A stretch of DNA of 7,078 bases, from the NCBI GenBank assembly GCA_016234345.1, contig JACRFG010000068.1, positions 1 to 7,078 of the forward strand, given 5' to 3'. The translations under genes were made by a program, and so were the position numbers. This document shows, in pieces, positions 5,501 through 7,078 of the stretch (positions are counted from its first letter, which is position 1; every line of letters begins with the position of its first letter). The notes under the pieces are model-generated. The model was not told where the DNA came from and did not search any database. It worked only from the letters and a program-made list of their open reading frames with translations. Source of the stretch: Candidatus Jorgensenbacteria bacterium. Its GTDB lineage: Bacteria; Patescibacteriota; Minisyncoccia; UBA6257; GWB1-50-10.

Positions 5501-6052
5501 TTTCGAGCATACGTAGACGAATGTTGGCGGAAAGTTAAAGAGAGTGAATTTCAAACGGATACGTGAAAAATGTTGTTTGAAGAACGATAGGTGTTTCATA
5601 AAATAAGTCCACTGGATGAGTTTGCCGTTTGGTGCCAAGATATTTTTTATTCTACGCAGGAGTTTCTCGACTTCCGGGAGCGGCCAGAGTGTGAGTGGTA
5701 GTGACGACACAACATAGTTTGCTTTCACGATACCATGTTGTTTCAGATAAATGTCTAATTTTTGAGCCGTGTCGTTAATAAGGATGGCTCGCGAATCTTT
5801 AATGGTTTTGGAGAGATCGGCAAAAAAAGCTGGATGTATTTCAAATACCAGTATTTTTTGGCGTCTGTTCATTCGTTTAAGTAAAGCTTTGGTGAAATTG
5901 CCGTGGCCGGCGCCTAATTCGACAATAACGTCCGCTTTTGAAAAGTCTATAGCTTTAACGACATTTTCAATCAGGAATTTTGATGCCGGTGATACAGCCC
6001 CTACGATTTTTGGGTGTTTTAAATATTCTTTAAGGAACGTTGATTTTTTCAT
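5495..6052 (-). CDS. SAM-dependent methyltransferase, phospholipid N-methyltransferase-like (PmtA/COG3963 type)
   Basis: 185 residues from the ATG at 6052. The N-terminus has the pattern F-L-x-x-Y-L-K-x-P-K-x-V-G-A-V-x-P-A-S common in this group. Motif I VELGAGHGNF (44-53) binds SAM; E71 at the end of strand 2 (FEIHP) would hold the ribose; SSLPL (116-120) follows strand 4; and FNFPPTFVYV (172-181) is the typical final strand. These match small methyltransferases related both to rRNA adenine dimethylases and to phosphatidylethanolamine methylases; the LPL and FPP-x-x-VY features favour the latter. Substrate is not proven. Its ATG overlaps the TGA of the transporter (ATGA), so translation is coupled. 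A longer reading frame begins at 6127, but its extra 25 residues only shadow the transporter gene and are rejected. Confidence 0.8.
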   Translation of the reverse strand: MKKSTFLKEYLKHPKIVGAVSPASKFLIENVVKAIDFSKADVIVELGAGHGNFTKALLKRMNRRQKILVFEIHPAFFADLSKTIKDSRAILINDTAQKLDIYLKQHGIVKANYVVSSLPLTLWPLPEVEKLLRRIKNILAPNGKLIQWTYFMKHLSFFKQHFSRIRLKFTLFNFPPTFVYVCSKE

Positions 6053-6933
6053 GGTGTTTGTTCGGTTATTAAAGATAGACTGATAACGCCTATAGTAGCG
6101 AGGACAATGCCCAGATATTGGTGCCATTTTAGTTTTTCGCGGTTGGCAAAAACTCCAAGAAGGACAGCAAGAGCGATATACGATTCACTGACAGCGATAG
6201 CAATGGATATGGGTATGTAGGTTGTGGCGAAGGCGTAGAAAATCCAAGCAGCATTGTCAAAAATACTTTGAGCGGCAATTATCCAGCCCGATTTTTTAAG
6301 ATCGGTTACGATACGTTTGAGTTCACCTTTAGCTACAAGATATGCACCGCACAGTAAAAATAGGAAGCCATGTGTGAACCATATAGTTACAAGAGGTGAA
6401 ATTTTCTGGCTGGCTACGCCGATTAAAAAGTTAACCAGAGCCATGCCTACGGCAGCCAGGCCGGCATAGACCACGCCTTTTTCGAATATTCTTTTGTGGT
6501 AGTGGAGATGAGTGTGATGTTCGGTTATGGCGAGCATGATGCCTGCAAATATTGCGAGTGTAAGGAAAATTTGGGTGGAGGTGAGTGTTTCGTGCCAGAG
6601 CACAATGCTTATGCCTATAGTAATAGGCAATTCAAGACCAACGATCGGATCAATTATTGCGAGCTTTCCTATTTTAAGCGCTTCAAAATCAGCTATGGCC
6701 GCTAGGAAAACAATAACGCTTACAATTATAAGAAGGAGTAAGTTTGATGGGTTTCCGAATAATTTTGGTAGGTCGTTTTGGACGAATGGGAATAGAACAA
6801 TAAGCGCTACAAATCCGATAAAAAAAAGCGCTCGAGGAATGCCGATTGCACGCGTGGTGCGCTGAATAAAAAAATCCCCGAATCCCCATGAAAAAAGAGC
6901 GAGAAGGGCTAAAGTAATACCTAAGGTAAGCAT
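6049..6933 (-). CDS. EamA/DMT-superfamily transporter
   Basis: 294 residues, the usual size for a ten-helix drug/metabolite transporter made of two EamA repeats. Hydrophobic helices lie at about 3-22, 33-52, 64-81, 88-112, 119-137, 152-172, 179-199, 216-238, 241-262 and 271-291. The first opens with the typical small-residue/W-G start (ALFSWGFGDFF), and the end of repeat 2 (EKLKWHQYLGIVLATIGV) is characteristic. It sits in the inner membrane; substrate unknown. The loop between the halves is His-rich (HHTHLHYHK, 139-147). The ATG at 6933 is only 7 nt after the CCA of tRNA-Arg and lacks a well-placed Shine-Dalgarno, so it is probably transcribed with the tRNA and left nearly leaderless after processing. 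Its TGA overlaps the methyltransferase ATG. Confidence 0.88.
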   Translation of the reverse strand: MLTLGITLALLALFSWGFGDFFIQRTTRAIGIPRALFFIGFVALIVLFPFVQNDLPKLFGNPSNLLLLIIVSVIVFLAAIADFEALKIGKLAIIDPIVGLELPITIGISIVLWHETLTSTQIFLTLAIFAGIMLAITEHHTHLHYHKRIFEKGVVYAGLAAVGMALVNFLIGVASQKISPLVTIWFTHGFLFLLCGAYLVAKGELKRIVTDLKKSGWIIAAQSIFDNAAWIFYAFATTYIPISIAIAVSESYIALAVLLGVFANREKLKWHQYLGIVLATIGVISLSLITEQTP

Positions 6934-6940
6934 AAAAAAT

Positions 6941-7015
6941 TGGTGCTCCCGGAGGGATTCGAACCCCCAATAACTGGTTCGAAGCCAGTCGTGATATCCG
7001 TTTCACTACGAGGAC
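6941..7015 (-). tRNA. tRNA-Arg(TCG), CCA encoded
   Basis: Cloverleaf of 75 nt on the minus strand: D stem GTGA/TCAC, anticodon arm ACTGG-CTTCGAA-CCAGT (anticodon TCG, reads CGA and probably CGN), variable loop TATT of four bases, T arm GGGGG-TTCGAAT-CCCTC, discriminator A and encoded CCA. The acceptor stem GTCCTCG/CGGGAGC is weak: two G-U pairs and one C3-A70 mismatch. The EamA gene begins 7 nt downstream, so the two are likely one transcript. No convincing promoter was found in the 63 nt upstream, where a promoter of the opposite strand lies. Confidence 0.9.
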
Positions 7016-7035
7016 ATTTACCTTGAAAGCTAATT

Positions 7036-7065
7036 TTGTAATTCGAGGTATACTTAGTTTATAAT
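7036..7065 (+). promoter_or_regulatory. Promoter of a gene starting at the right edge
   Basis: TTGTAA (7036-7041), an 18-nt spacer, then perfect TATAAT (7060-7065). The start would be near 7072, two bases before an ATG at 7074-7076. The window ends after ATGAA, so the product cannot be read. The spacing resembles a leaderless gene. TATACT at 7049-7054 is a second, weaker -10 candidate. Confidence 0.5.
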
Positions 7066-7078
7066 TAAAAATTATGAA

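Noticed and set aside
6053..6127. 25-residue N-terminal extension of the methyltransferase
   Set aside because: It lies wholly inside the transporter gene in another frame, has no family resemblance, and the ATG at 6052 gives the conserved N-terminus with an ATGA overlap.
7016..7060. Promoter for tRNA-Arg on the minus strand
   Set aside because: TACAAA and TAGCTT resemble -10 boxes, but neither has a -35 at a suitable distance.
1..7078. CRISPR arrays, insertion sequences or att sites
   Set aside because: No regular direct DNA repeats with spacers, transposase, terminal inverted repeats or duplicated tRNA ends were seen; the only repeats are at protein level in the 3161-5419 gene.

Overview
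The window looks like a piece of a small AT-rich bacterial chromosome, most likely from a Patescibacteria/CPR (Parcubacteria-like) genome. The main pointers are the long secreted protein built from two families of Cys-rich repeats, of a kind I associate with these bacteria, the very tight spacing, and the short or absent mRNA leaders. This placement is an inference. TGA is used as a stop (end of the EamA gene), so the code is standard rather than the TGA=Gly code of Gracilibacteria/Absconditabacteria.

Layout, left to right. (1) Minus strand: the first 65 codons of a HAD-family hydrolase run off the left edge, with their own promoter and a Shine-Dalgarno. (2) Minus strand: full-length recG, with a promoter that leaves almost no leader. 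(3) Plus strand, 2498-2756: a promoter whose -35 box overlaps that of recG, about 220 nt of GC-richer and highly foldable sequence without a convincing gene, then a strong intrinsic terminator. I read this as an undescribed structured small RNA, or a very small mRNA. It carries an 11-nt perfect Shine-Dalgarno sequence in a hairpin loop in front of a two-codon start-stop ORF. (4) Minus strand: tRNA-Lys(CTT). (5) Plus strand: a two-gene unit (one-TM small protein, then a 752-residue secreted Cys-repeat protein) that starts from a consensus extended -10 about 11 nt before the ATG and ends at an 11-bp hairpin. (6) Minus strand: tRNA-Arg(TCG), an EamA/DMT-type transporter starting 7 nt after the tRNA, and a SAM methyltransferase overlapping the transporter stop by ATGA. 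(7) At the right edge a plus-strand promoter points to a gene whose ATG is at 7074.

Together: housekeeping DNA repair (RecG) and tRNAs flank an envelope-related block. The secreted repeat protein has 38 cysteines in fixed spacing, suggesting an extracellular, disulphide-stabilised surface or appendage protein made with a membrane-anchored partner. The transporter and methyltransferase form a coupled minus-strand pair that converges on the same terminator. The most unusual signals are the putative ribosome-binding RNA at 2533-2756 and the recurrent near-leaderless promoter architecture.
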